45,262 bases of DNA from UBA10427 sp003500135 (GCA_963966275.1 CAWZYQ010000011.1:1-45262), one strand, 5' to 3'. Shown: positions 34,454-42,719, counted from the stretch's first letter. Numbers and translations are program-made. The notes: generated by a model not told the origin, from the letters alone.

Positions 34454-35035
34454 CTATTGATTTATAATTTTTTGAATTGTTTCAGTTGGCATTTCCGGGA
34501 ATGGGGTAGGCTTTTCGGGCTTTTTATCAGGGTTACCCACGAATAATGACCACCAGCCCACATCTCTGTATTGTCCCATTTTATAGCCAATATTGCGATA
34601 AATGCCAATTTTTTCAAACCCCAACTTTTCATGAAAAGCCACAGAGGCATCATTGGGCAAGGTGATGCCCGCCAGAAAATTGACATAGCCCTGTTCGATT
34701 AATATATGCATCAATACCTTGTACAAATGCCTGGCCACCCCTTTTTTGCGCCAATCCGGATGCACATACACACTCAATTCGCTGTTCCACTGATAGGCTG
34801 CCCGTGACCGGTGCGCCCCTCCATAGGCGTAACCCACCACCTCGTTTTGTTTATCCGTGGCAACAAGCCAAGGAAATTCCGATAGCGTCTTTTCTATGCG
34901 GGTCAAAAAATCAACTTCTGAAGGTACTTCTGTTTCGAAGCTTGTCCACCCACTTTCAATAAAAGGCCGGTAAATGCCGAGCATACCGCCGCAATGGGCG
35001 CTTTTGGCGATGCATAGGTTGATGGCGGTGGACAT
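34454..35035 (-). CDS. GNAT family N-acetyltransferase, phosphinothricin acetyltransferase-like
   Basis: A 193-aa GNAT enzyme of the Pat/Bar-like group. Motif A, which binds the acetyl-CoA pyrophosphate, is VYVHPDWRKKGVARHLYKVL. GAHRSRAAYQWNSELSVYV, GITLPNDASVAFHEKLGF and RDVGWW are typical of phosphinothricin-type acetyltransferases. The natural substrate is unknown; methionine sulfoximine/sulfone or amino-acid analogues are known for relatives. It is first in a two-gene unit with the TRIC channel, and divergent from an aminotransferase gene across an inverted repeat. Confidence 0.9.
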   Translation of the reverse strand: MSTAINLCIAKSAHCGGMLGIYRPFIESGWTSFETEVPSEVDFLTRIEKTLSEFPWLVATDKQNEVVGYAYGGAHRSRAAYQWNSELSVYVHPDWRKKGVARHLYKVLMHILIEQGYVNFLAGITLPNDASVAFHEKLGFEKIGIYRNIGYKMGQYRDVGWWSLFVGNPDKKPEKPTPFPEMPTETIQKIINQ

Positions 35036-35073
35036 AGATTATACTTTGTTTGCTTTAAAATACGTAGATTTAA

Positions 35074-35102
35074 TACCGTATTCAAAAGGCAAAAATACGG
35101 TA
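35074..35102. promoter_or_regulatory. Inverted repeat between divergent GNAT and aminotransferase genes
   Basis: TACCGTATT (35074-35082) and AATACGGTA (35094-35102) are perfect 9-bp inverted arms separated by 11 nt. They lie 39 bp from the GNAT start and 22 bp from the aminotransferase start. It could be an operator read by a dimeric regulator or a leader hairpin; no T-run follows, so it is not a terminator. Confidence 0.4.
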
Positions 35103-35123
35103 AAGCAAGAATAGATTAATAAA

Positions 35124-35969
35124 ATGAAGTTCATTTTCGGAAAAAAACTGGTGGATCAAAATGAGGTGGCCATTGGATACAATGATCTGGCCTTATTGCG
35201 CGGCTATGGCCTGTTCGATTTCTTTCGGTATGTCAACTTTCAACCGCTATTTATCGATGACCATTTGGAGCGCCTATACCGTTCGGCCGACCGCCTGAGG
35301 CTGCGATGCCCGATCGGTCGACGGCAACTGAAGATGCTGATCCATCGGATGATCAGGGAAAACGGAATGAAAGACGGGGCCGTCCGCATGATCCTTACCG
35401 GGGGTTACACCGAAAATGCCTGGTCAATCAGCAGGCCCAACTTTTACGCTACCAATGAACCGGTACGTTTCCCGGATGCACACCACTATGAAAAGGGCAT
35501 AAAACTGCTTAGTGAATCATACCTGAGAGATGTACCCGACGTCAAAACCATAAACTACCTCATGGGCATTTACCGCCAGCCCGAACTGGATGCCGCCGGC
35601 GCTTTTGACCTGCTATTTCATCAAGATGGGAGGATCAGTGAGCTGACCAGGAGCAACTTTTATATTGTAGATGAAGGCGGGACCATAAAAACCCCGGTAC
35701 GCGACATATTACAGGGCGTTACCCGAAAGCATCTTTTAAAATTCGCTTCGGAACACTACCCGGTCATGGAAACGGATATAACCCTCAACGACCTGAAAAC
35801 TGTAAAAGAAGCCTTCATAACCGGAACGACCAAAAAGGTTCTTGCCGTCCGTCAGGTGGATGATAGGGTAATTGGTGAAGGGCAACCCGGGCCGGTTACC
35901 CTCGACCTGATGAAACGTTTTGAACTTTATTGTAAGGCATGGACGGATAAGGAAGACTCCTTCAATTAG
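35124..35969 (+). CDS. Class IV aminotransferase (branched-chain / D-amino acid / ADC lyase group)
   Basis: PLP fold-type IV enzyme of 281 aa. The PLP lysine is Lys141 in DVKTINYLMG. Other family features are the N-terminal YNDLALLRGYGLFDFFR, the SELTRSNFYIV strand and RDILQGVTRKHLL near residue 200, followed by EAFITGTTKKVLAV. The class includes IlvE, D-alanine aminotransferase and aminodeoxychorismate lyase; the sequence alone does not choose between them. It is monocistronic, with its stop 1 nt from the convergent lipoprotein gene. Confidence 0.88.
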   Translation: MKFIFGKKLVDQNEVAIGYNDLALLRGYGLFDFFRYVNFQPLFIDDHLERLYRSADRLRLRCPIGRRQLKMLIHRMIRENGMKDGAVRMILTGGYTENAWSISRPNFYATNEPVRFPDAHHYEKGIKLLSESYLRDVPDVKTINYLMGIYRQPELDAAGAFDLLFHQDGRISELTRSNFYIVDEGGTIKTPVRDILQGVTRKHLLKFASEHYPVMETDITLNDLKTVKEAFITGTTKKVLAVRQVDDRVIGEGQPGPVTLDLMKRFELYCKAWTDKEDSFN

Positions 35970-35970
35970 C

Positions 35971-37074
35971 TCAATCCCTTTTAAGCCCTGGCCGTTTAGG
36001 ACGGTAAAGCAATAATCCAAGCGCAATGGCAATGATAATGGCGGTTATCCAATAGGCCCAGGTATTGGGGTATTTCGATTTGGCGGTCATAACCAGGTCA
36101 TTGGCCAGGTAACGCTCGGCTTCTACTTCCCAGCAAAGTGTATCGCCATTTACTACCAGGGCATTCGTCTCCAGTAATCGGCCATCCATACAAATACAGT
36201 TCGTATAAGATTCCTCCAAAGCATTTTCAAACTGCTGACTGATCGTTTTCCAGCTTCCCTTCTCTGCACATTGTACCGCCTGATTAATTGTTACACTATC
36301 TTCCTCAGGATATATCTTTTGCAAAAAGGTATGTACCCTTTCATCCGGTTCATTTTCAAAAATATCAAGCTCCAAGACTTCAAAATCAAGGCTATCCAGA
36401 TGGTTTTTGAAAACAGTGGGTTCGGTTTGTCCTGACATTTGACACATACACGTATCCACGCAATGCAAATATGTTTTAATAAGGCTTCTGTAGAGTACCT
36501 TTTCGTGTTTAGCTTCTATTTCATACAGTAGGTTTTTTTGGGCTGCACTATCCAGTTTGGCAACTGCCGGATGTTCACGGGGCTCGTATGCATTATAAAT
36601 TTCGTACTCCTGATCGGTCATATAAATATGGTAATCGACCGTCATGAATATGCTTTTGTAAACTTCGCGGTAAGTCAACGTGCTGAAAAACCAATTAAAC
36701 TGTTTTTCCACTTTCACTTGTCGATCCAGCAGCTTTAGCTGTGAAGCATTTTCTTCATAGGCCTGATTGAGAGCATCAGCTGAAGGATAAGCGCGCTCCA
36801 AGGTATACCGATAAATTACGCTTTGGCTACCGGTATCACTCGTATGCATTTCATATTTCCAGTTTGTCGAATCTACAGGTATGGGTAACCAGGAAAACCT
36901 GATGCTGTCGTGATCAGAATGGACTATTACCTTCTGATCAATGCTACCATCGCGGTTTATGGTAGAAACAACTTTGGTTTTAGGTGGGCAGGCGCTAAGG
37001 CCAACCATCAGGATCAACATCCATAAGGGCTGTTTAAGTATCCTGATATTTTTTATTATTCGTTTCATGATCAT
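35971..37074 (-). CDS. Lipoprotein with C-terminal membrane anchor, in ECF sigma operon
   Basis: No family recognised. The 367-aa product has a lipobox ending at Cys29 (VGLSAC), a long soluble domain beginning VVSTINRDGSIDQKVIVHSD, and a C-terminal TM helix (about 338-358, YWITAIIIAIALGLLLY) with a basic tail. The soluble part has several Cys (for example HCVDTCMCQMSG and YTNCICMDG) that could pair or bind metal. Both ends therefore appear membrane-attached, a plausible layout for an envelope stress sensor or effector. It starts 5 nt after the anti-sigma gene (possibly at 37068) and is the third gene of the sigma operon. Confidence 0.75.
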   Translation of the reverse strand: MIMKRIIKNIRILKQPLWMLILMVGLSACPPKTKVVSTINRDGSIDQKVIVHSDHDSIRFSWLPIPVDSTNWKYEMHTSDTGSQSVIYRYTLERAYPSADALNQAYEENASQLKLLDRQVKVEKQFNWFFSTLTYREVYKSIFMTVDYHIYMTDQEYEIYNAYEPREHPAVAKLDSAAQKNLLYEIEAKHEKVLYRSLIKTYLHCVDTCMCQMSGQTEPTVFKNHLDSLDFEVLELDIFENEPDERVHTFLQKIYPEEDSVTINQAVQCAEKGSWKTISQQFENALEESYTNCICMDGRLLETNALVVNGDTLCWEVEAERYLANDLVMTAKSKYPNTWAYWITAIIIAIALGLLLYRPKRPGLKRD

Positions 37075-37079
37075 CTTTT

Positions 37080-37688
37080 TTAGAGCTCCACTTTTTCTGG
37101 AGCTGGTTCATACCGCCAACCCGGATAGTGTTTATCCAGATAGCGTGCAATTTCCTTTAGTTCGCTTTCTTTTAGTTTGTACAGTTCCTTCCATTTTTGT
37201 TGATCATCAGGAAGGTTTTGCAGGCGCTTTTTCAGGAAAAGCGTTAGTTCCACATCTTTACTTTCCGGTTCTTTTATCTGGTTAGGAATACTGGAAAGAT
37301 GCTGCTCAAGCCGGTCCAGTTTCTTTTGTATGGTGTATTGCTGATAGCCATACAGCATTATGAAAAAGGAGGCCGCTACGGCAAAAGCTATTTTAAGCCT
37401 GTTAACCCAGCTTTGGGGCATTTCCACCACTTTTTGATCCACTTCAAATGTGTGATCCAGCAATTCTCTTGCGTCATTTTCATTTAACTCATAGGTATTT
37501 GAGCGTTCTTCAGCCACCATTTCTGCCAATTGCCGATAGGGTTGAAGCCGTTCCCTACAAGATGAACAATGCTTGAGGTGTTCCTCCATTTGTTTGGCCT
37601 CAATATTATCGGGTTCGCCAAAGGCAAGTGCCTGTAGCATTGGCTCATCGATGCATTTTCCCTGCTCTTGCTCTTTCCTGTTTTTCAT
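37080..37688 (-). CDS. Anti-sigma factor with ZAS zinc motif
   Basis: A 202-aa membrane-bound anti-sigma factor. The cytoplasmic N-terminus has the Hx3Cx2C zinc anti-sigma motif: His37, Cys41 and Cys44 in EEHLKHCSSCRERL. A single TM helix lies at about 98-117, followed by a coiled-coil-like periplasmic domain (KKLDRLEQHLSSI) with several Leu/Lys-rich helices. The listed ATG overlaps the sigma gene by 44 nt; an alternative ATG at 37640 would leave a 4-nt gap and keep the zinc motif. It should hold the cognate ECF sigma factor inactive until an envelope signal. Confidence 0.88.
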   Translation of the reverse strand: MKNRKEQEQGKCIDEPMLQALAFGEPDNIEAKQMEEHLKHCSSCRERLQPYRQLAEMVAEERSNTYELNENDARELLDHTFEVDQKVVEMPQSWVNRLKIAFAVAASFFIMLYGYQQYTIQKKLDRLEQHLSSIPNQIKEPESKDVELTLFLKKRLQNLPDDQQKWKELYKLKESELKEIARYLDKHYPGWRYEPAPEKVEL

Positions 37689-38184
37689 GATGGATCAATT
37701 GTTCTTTTAATTTCTTTCTGGCATAATACAAGTGGCTACGTGCCACGCCCTTTTTCAAACCCATTTCTTTTTCCACTTCTGCAAGCGGATAACCCTGCAG
37801 GTCATGAAGTATGAAAACTTCTTTCTGTTTTAAAGGTAAATGAGCTGCCAAGCTCACGATCAACATATGTTGTTCATGGCGTTCCATTTTCTCTTGTTGA
37901 TTTTCCCTGGTTGCCATTTCCGTGGCATCACCTTTTTCCAGTTTTCGATAAGGTGATTTTAAATAGTCTTTACAGGTATTCAACACAATTACGCTGAGCC
38001 ATACGGCAAAACTTCGGTTCCTGTCAAAATTTGTATAATTCTTCCAGGCTTTGATCATACTATCCTGCAAAAGGTCCCTGGCTACATCGGCATCATTCAC
38101 CATTCTGAAGGCCAGTCCGTAAACTTTTGGCAGGCATTCTCTGACCAGTAAGCTAAATTCCCTTTTTTGCAGGCTTGATTTCAA
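37645..38184 (-). CDS. ECF-type RNA polymerase sigma factor
   Basis: A 179-aa sigma-70-like factor with only regions 2 and 4. Region 2 is seen in RMVNDADVARDLLQDSMIKAWKN and the NRSFAVWLSVIVLNTCKDYL stretch. Region 4 is LPLKQKEVFILHDLQGYPLAEVEKEMGLKKGVARSHLYYARKKL, an HTH with the usual RSHLYYARKKL recognition helix (both quoted in pieces of the continuous protein). It leads an operon with its anti-sigma factor and a lipoprotein, which suggests response to an envelope signal. Such factors often autoregulate, but I did not find a clear ECF promoter upstream. Confidence 0.93.
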   Translation of the reverse strand: MKSSLQKREFSLLVRECLPKVYGLAFRMVNDADVARDLLQDSMIKAWKNYTNFDRNRSFAVWLSVIVLNTCKDYLKSPYRKLEKGDATEMATRENQQEKMERHEQHMLIVSLAAHLPLKQKEVFILHDLQGYPLAEVEKEMGLKKGVARSHLYYARKKLKEQLIHHEKQERARAGKMHR

Positions 38185-38348
38185 AACTCGGTTTTTATGG
38201 TATTACGACGGATGAATCCAATTGTCAAATAAGGTAGCTGAATTTTATAAAATATTTGGACATGCTTTTATCCGTATAAAAAATATTACCGGAAAATTGA
38301 TTCTTTGTCGGGAATCTCGTTTTTTACGATCGTAAGAAACCTGAACCT

Positions 38349-38924
38349 ATGGCGGACGACCACAATCATATTCCAAAGATCTTCCACAGCTACGACACCG
38401 GCCAGCCTTTTGATCACTGCAAAGTGTGTGGACGAAACCTCCTCGACGGGCAGACGCGCTATTTTATTGAAAAGGCCGTAAACCAATACAAAGGGCTGAA
38501 AAAATCGGATGTGGTATTTGAATATGCTATCTGTATGCCCTGCTATGAAGAGATCAATCAAACGATGTCGGAAGAGTCGAAGAAAAATATTCAGGAGTAT
38601 TTTACGCATCATGTCAATCTATTGGCACGCAATCAGTTCCTGATGGGTGGAGTACGGCCCGATATTGACCACTGTCTGTCGCACTGCGTCATTACCCATA
38701 CCCCGCGCAATGATACCGAGCAATACCAGATTGTCGGCCTGTTTCAGGGCAATCAGATCGTATACGAAACCATGCCTATGATGATCAGCATGGAGGCGAT
38801 AGATGAAATGGCCAACCTGCTTTCCAACAAAACCCTGGACGGCCTCAATGACTTTATGGACGACATCCTCGACCTGCCGCCTGAACTGAAGGGCCTGTTT
38901 AAAGATAAGCCGGTACTGATATAA
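38349..38924 (+). CDS. Cysteine-rich protein of unknown function
   Basis: A 191-aa cytoplasmic protein with no recognised family. It has CxxC in HCKVCGRNLLDG, a second CxxC in ICMPCYEEI about 50 residues later, and CxxxC in DHCLSHCVITH near residue 110. The first two pairs are spaced like a treble-clef or zinc-ribbon knuckle pair. The second half is acidic and helical (FMDDILDLPPELKGLF) after a beta segment YQIVGLFQGNQIVYE. There is no signal peptide or TM. It is divergent from the ECF sigma operon across 164 bp and is the last intact native-looking gene before the mobile-element region. Confidence 0.7.
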   Translation: MADDHNHIPKIFHSYDTGQPFDHCKVCGRNLLDGQTRYFIEKAVNQYKGLKKSDVVFEYAICMPCYEEINQTMSEESKKNIQEYFTHHVNLLARNQFLMGGVRPDIDHCLSHCVITHTPRNDTEQYQIVGLFQGNQIVYETMPMMISMEAIDEMANLLSNKTLDGLNDFMDDILDLPPELKGLFKDKPVLI

Positions 38925-39029
38925 GTTTAAGACTCGGAGTTCAGCTCAACTCCCTTCTGAAGACAATAGGCTGGAAGAATTAGCTCGAAGCTGGAGGCTG
39001 GAAGGTTTGTTCTTAACCGGAAGAATATT

Positions 39030-39347
39030 TTGTTATGGGTTCAGGCAATCAGCTATGCTATTGGAATGTGGCGCCGTATAGAGCGATATCTTGAAGATGG
39101 CAGATATGAAATCGACAATAATTGGGTTGTAAACCCCATCAGACCCATAGCTATTGGAAGAATGAATTATCTGTTCGCCGGCTCACATAAGGCGGCACAA
39201 AGAGCGGCAATGATATACTCACTGCTAGCCACCTGTAAGAAAAACAATGTCGAGGCTTCTGCATGGCTCACTGACGTGATTACCAAAATCCAGGACCAAC
39301 CGATCAATAAAATTGAAGGCCTACTGCCTGAAAAGTGGCAGAAATAA
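39030..39347 (+). pseudogene. IS66 family transposase, C-terminal fragment
   Basis: About 105 residues equal to the end of an IS66 transposase: WRRIERYLEDGRYEIDNN (with the catalytic Glu of the DDE triad in EIDNN), RPIAIGRMNYLFAGSHKAA, MIYSLLATCKKNNVEA and the DVITKIQDQP tail. The upstream 400 codons are missing, and the usual NAxENAxRP has become NWVVNPIRP. The short stretch before it (38925-39029) holds only degenerate GCTGGA(A/G)G repeats. It is a dead remnant with no detectable inverted repeats. Confidence 0.85.
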
Positions 39348-39382
39348 GCCCCTTGTAAAACCACTGTCGTACCAAGCTGGAA

Positions 39383-39706
39383 ATGGTGTGTACTTTACGA
39401 GGTGGTTACTTTGAAAGAAGAAGGATCGGCAAGCCCATGGGCAATGGTGCCATGCAGGTCATCGTCCGCAATGCCATGGCCGATGCCGGCTTTGAAAAAG
39501 GCATGTACTCGGCACATAGTCTAAGACATTCATTTGCTACCCACCTGCTGGACCAGGGCGTAGACCTGCATACCATCAAGACCCTGCTGGGGCACTCCAA
39601 AATAGAAACCACCATGGTTTACCTCCATCTTCAGGAGTGCAAAAGGGCCGCCCTGGTATCCCCTTTTGATCAATTAAATGCCCGGGGTGATGTCAACAAA
39701 GATTAA
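39383..39706 (+). pseudogene. Tyrosine recombinase, C-terminal catalytic fragment
   Basis: About 107 residues with the second half of a phage-integrase-type catalytic domain. Visible are the HxxR box in SAHSLRHSFATHLLDQG, the downstream LLGHS, and the nucleophile Tyr in TTMVYLHLQECK. The N-terminal DNA-binding domain and the first catalytic Arg/Lys region are missing. The ending VSPFDQL is typical of recombinases that precede IS91-like transposases in Bacteroidota elements, and a fragment of that type overlaps its end. Confidence 0.82.
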
Positions 39707-39803
39707 GACAAACTTCCAGGCATTGTTCGATCCCCATGGCTTTGCCTGGAAAAACAACCACACCAGAGCCGTGGCTTCCAAAATCCATTCCTGCCATAGG
39801 TAG
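39690..39803 (+). pseudogene. Probable N-terminal remnant of an IS91-like transposase
   Basis: A 37-codon ORF (MSTKIKTNFQALFDPHGF... ending SKIHSCHR) whose ATG lies inside the last codons of the recombinase fragment. The order (integrase, then an overlapping ORF ending with a helix and a single Cys-His) fits the N-terminus of IS91-type transposases, where a zinc-binding CxxC domain follows. It stops at TAG 39801 within a short inverted repeat CCTGCC/GGCAGG (39790-39808), so the rest is lost. The assignment is by position and weak similarity only. Confidence 0.38.
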
Positions 39804-39857
39804 GCAGGCAACGAATAACTGAAAAAACGAACAGGTCCAAACCAACCATTAAAAATC

Positions 39858-39882
39858 CTCAAAGACCATCACCCTTTGAGGC
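39858..39882 (-). terminator. Terminator downstream of the GH26-type gene
   Basis: CCTCAAAG (39858-39865) pairs perfectly with CTTTGAGG (39875-39882) around a 9-nt loop. On the minus strand it is followed by ATTTTTA, so it would end the glycosidase transcript about 85 nt past its stop; on the plus strand it is followed by CGTTTTC. Confidence 0.6.
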
Positions 39883-39967
39883 GTTTTCTAAACGTTTTTT
39901 CAGCTATTCGGCTAAATGTTGGCGATTTATGTAATTATTAGAGTACTAATCAGATAAAACTCTTTGT

Positions 39968-41104
39968 CTAGTTTTTAATGTACCCTAACTGCTTATAAAG
40001 TTCCGTTGATTGCTTCAAATAGCGATCTTTATTGGTTTCTCTAAACCATGCCTTGGAAACTTGTTCGTTATTGTAGAGGCGACCGTCTTTCCATTCTGAA
40101 ATCCCAGCAATTTTTGTCCGAGGCCAGTCTTCGTTGATAAAACTAATGGCTTTAATATTCTTGCTGTAGGCAAACGTAAAGAAATTGACAAACCATTGAT
40201 CCCAGACCTCAATATTTTTCTTATCGATACCGTAGATCGGGTTAGACTCTGCAATCATTACCGGTTTCTTGTGTTGTTTGGCAAATTTCAGCACATTATC
40301 ACAATAAGGGCCAAAGTCAGTATCACCATAAGCATGCCCAAAGACAGATATAGCTACCCAGTCCACATAATCATCACCTGGATACCAGGCAGACAGGGGA
40401 TAGTCCTTAAAAGGTTTGGATGCATATGAATGCCAAACAAATGCGATGTTATCCACTCCTTTTGCTCGCATAAGATCAACGATATGCCTGTAGGCCTTGA
40501 CATATTCCTCCGGTTCAAGTTCGTTGTGCGGTCCGTCAAATTCGTAACCGATCCTCAAGTAGATTGGTCTGTTAACCGATTTAGCCCAAGAAATATATTT
40601 CTTAACAACCCGGTCATAATCCCCATTGCCAGCTTTTTTCGCAACATCCCATTTCCCCACCATCCACATGGCGCTTTGAACAACTGTATTAGGAAATTTT
40701 TCTATCAACATCTGGTGGTTTTGAGAAGATCCTGTTTCATGTTGATGGGCTTCCGTAATACCGGCAAATTCAGGAATTCCCCAATAAGCAGACCAACCCC
40801 CAGGGATCGGCCGATGCTGAAAATGATCCATGTATTCAGTAATCCTTTCAACTGTCTGCCCCATAATAAGTAACGTTTTACCATCTGGTGGAACGAACTT
40901 CGAATGTTCATAATCATAAATAAATTCAGGGTCTATATCTGTTTGTATCTTTGAAACCATTTCCTCGGTGTTCTGAGCTGAGATTGACTTTTCCCTATTC
41001 TGTCCTTTTAATTCAACACAAGTGGAAATCAAAAACAACATAAGGAATGGTAAGTAATAACTACTGAGTAGTTTGTTGTATTGATAATTGAATAACTCTT
41101 TCAT
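39968..41104 (-). CDS. Glycoside hydrolase, GH26 (beta-mannanase)-like, exported
   Basis: A 378-aa exported clan GH-A (beta/alpha)8 hydrolase. The acid/base is probably Glu188 in LRIGYEFDGPHNE and the nucleophile Glu286 in VMIAESNPIYG, both in the positions expected for GH26. HQHETGSS and WVAISVFGH are further barrel elements. The N-terminus has a hydrophobic signal ending near Cys29 (LISTC); Thr before Cys makes a lipobox doubtful. GH26 enzymes mostly cleave beta-1,4-mannans, but some act on other beta-glycans. No SusC/SusD pair or other CAZyme is adjacent, so it is not part of a visible polysaccharide locus. Mobile-element remnants lie downstream of it. Confidence 0.8.
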   Translation of the reverse strand: MKELFNYQYNKLLSSYYLPFLMLFLISTCVELKGQNREKSISAQNTEEMVSKIQTDIDPEFIYDYEHSKFVPPDGKTLLIMGQTVERITEYMDHFQHRPIPGGWSAYWGIPEFAGITEAHQHETGSSQNHQMLIEKFPNTVVQSAMWMVGKWDVAKKAGNGDYDRVVKKYISWAKSVNRPIYLRIGYEFDGPHNELEPEEYVKAYRHIVDLMRAKGVDNIAFVWHSYASKPFKDYPLSAWYPGDDYVDWVAISVFGHAYGDTDFGPYCDNVLKFAKQHKKPVMIAESNPIYGIDKKNIEVWDQWFVNFFTFAYSKNIKAISFINEDWPRTKIAGISEWKDGRLYNNEQVSKAWFRETNKDRYLKQSTELYKQLGYIKN

Positions 41105-41491
41105 CTTTTCTTTACTTTTTAATTATCGCTAACTACAAAATATCAAAACCCCTTCCTGATATACCCCCCCTAATAATGGTGGGTGAATATCTGGAAGTCC
41201 CTGCTAAGATAATCACTTTTTGTAAAGGCGCGGGTTGAAATAATGCGGTTTTATAAAGAGGCGGTCTACATGTACCTGGGCTTTGCTTTATAATTTGTTA
41301 CAGTGAAAAGGCCTATGAGATCACACCAAAGGGGCAACCATGGTTTCTTGGATGGGTCGCCGGGACCACCGGAATATTTAGCGCTTTAATTATGTAAACC
41401 CCGGATTTGTCCATCCCGAATATTTCGGGCCTCCAATGAACCGCAGCCCTACAGCGCATCATTAGAGCTTAGTTATTGGGCGCTGGCATTT
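41105..41491. other. Intergenic region without a recognisable gene
   Basis: About 390 bp. Two short plus-strand frames (41243-41291 encoding MRFYKEAVYMYLGFAL, and a frame ending SALIM at 41397) look faintly protein-like and could be one small frame-shifted membrane protein. Neither is long enough to call. A C-run (CCCCCCC) lies near 41163. Confidence 0.3.
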
Positions 41492-42076
41492 TCACCAATT
41501 AAAACTATATCCAATGTGCAGCGCTAAAATATAATTGAATTTACTACGTTGATAATCAATACCATTCAGACTGTTTTTGTTGTCAATGTTAATTTCACTT
41601 CCAATATTAAACCACGGATTTAAATACAAGTCAACTTTCTTAAATGGATACCAAACATATCCTGCTCTTAAATTTGGGTATAATGTTCTAAATCTTGTTC
41701 TTTCGTTTATAGAACTAAGCTCAACACTTTTGTCATACAGAAATATTGAAGGCCCGTAGTAAAAGCCTCGTCTTTTGTTTTTCAAATAGAATTCTGCAAA
41801 TACTGCATAACTGGCCTCTAATTTTAAGTTTGTCCATCCATTTTCTTGATTTTCATTACTCATCATTGAGTTTGGGAAATCAGAACTATACACAGATGCC
41901 ATAAAAGCTGTTTTTTGCATTTTTTTCGGACTGTATTTTATGCTAAAGGAATAGCCTCCCAGAATAAATGGAGCTGGGTCTAATTCTACTGATATGTAGC
42001 TTGTCATTAATGTATCTTGCGCGATAGCTGAGACACTAAACAGAATTGCTAAGATTATAAAAAACTGTTTCATCAT
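41492..42076 (-). CDS. Exported beta-barrel-like protein of unknown function
   Basis: A 194-aa protein with a Sec signal (MKQFFIILAILFSVSAIAQ). The mature part is rich in alternating aromatic/hydrophobic strands (FYYGPSIFLY, LRAGYVWYPF, VDLYLNPWFNIG, YILALHIGYSFNW) and ends in an aromatic residue, as outer-membrane barrels do. No named family recognised; it could be a small porin-like or OmpW-like barrel. It is more AT-rich than the core genes upstream. It lies downstream of a Crp/Fnr regulator on the same strand (76 nt gap). Confidence 0.7.
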   Translation of the reverse strand: MMKQFFIILAILFSVSAIAQDTLMTSYISVELDPAPFILGGYSFSIKYSPKKMQKTAFMASVYSSDFPNSMMSNENQENGWTNLKLEASYAVFAEFYLKNKRRGFYYGPSIFLYDKSVELSSINERTRFRTLYPNLRAGYVWYPFKKVDLYLNPWFNIGSEINIDNKNSLNGIDYQRSKFNYILALHIGYSFNW

Positions 42077-42152
42077 TTATTGTTTAAAAGTTTGCAATAC
42101 AAAGTTCTAACTTTGAATTATGACTTCCATTAACAAATGATAAGATGTGATT

Positions 42153-42719
42153 TTATTTAATTAAACCTTTCCTTAATCTACTTAGGGAGATGTTTGTAAT
42201 ACCTAAGTAGGTAGCAATATCTGTATGAGGCACTAAATTTTCCAATAATGGAAATTGTTCTCTCAACTTTATTAGCCTCTCCTTTGCGGTAAGCGATGCC
42301 AACCCGATTTCTTTATCTACCTTACAGGCAAGTTCATTTCTCAATACTTGGTTTCCAAAATTTCTAATCTCTAGATTATTTACCATTAATTCGGCAAATA
42401 TATTAGCATCAATACTTGCCAATTTTATATCTGTTAAAGACTTAAAACAAATCAATGAACGGTTGTTTGATGTTCTTGTTGTATATGGGGAAAGAACTGA
42501 ATTTTCGTCAAAAAAAGAAAGTGTTATTTCGTTTCCTTCGGGATTAATAAGGTAGCTTTTGCAAACTCCTTCTAATAAAAAATACTCTTTATTATTTAGC
42601 TTATTCTTTTCGATAAAAGAAATGCCTTTGTCATAGTTTTCATATTTGACAATCTTTTCAATTTCAGCAAGTGAGTTACTTGAAATTCGATATATGGAAT
42701 TTATTATCTCTTTTATCAT
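42153..42719 (-). CDS. Crp/Fnr family transcriptional regulator
   Basis: A 188-aa regulator with an N-terminal cyclic-nucleotide-binding-like beta-roll (YDKGISFIEKNKLNNKEYFLLEGVCKSYLINPEGNEITLSF) listed here only as a landmark, a dimerisation helix and a short C-terminal helix-turn-helix (PHTDIATYLGITNISLSRLRKG). The cAMP-binding RPxxE-type motif is not evident, so a different or no ligand is likely. It resembles the many single-domain Bacteroidota Crp-like regulators. It may control the barrel-like gene after it. Confidence 0.85.
   Translation of the reverse strand: MIKEIINSIYRISSNSLAEIEKIVKYENYDKGISFIEKNKLNNKEYFLLEGVCKSYLINPEGNEITLSFFDENSVLSPYTTRTSNNRSLICFKSLTDIKLASIDANIFAELMVNNLEIRNFGNQVLRNELACKVDKEIGLASLTAKERLIKLREQFPLLENLVPHTDIATYLGITNISLSRLRKGLIK

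Noticed and set aside
41160..41397. Frame-shifted small membrane protein in the gap upstream of the GH26 gene
   Set aside because: The two partial frames are too short and too weakly protein-like to call even as a pseudogene.
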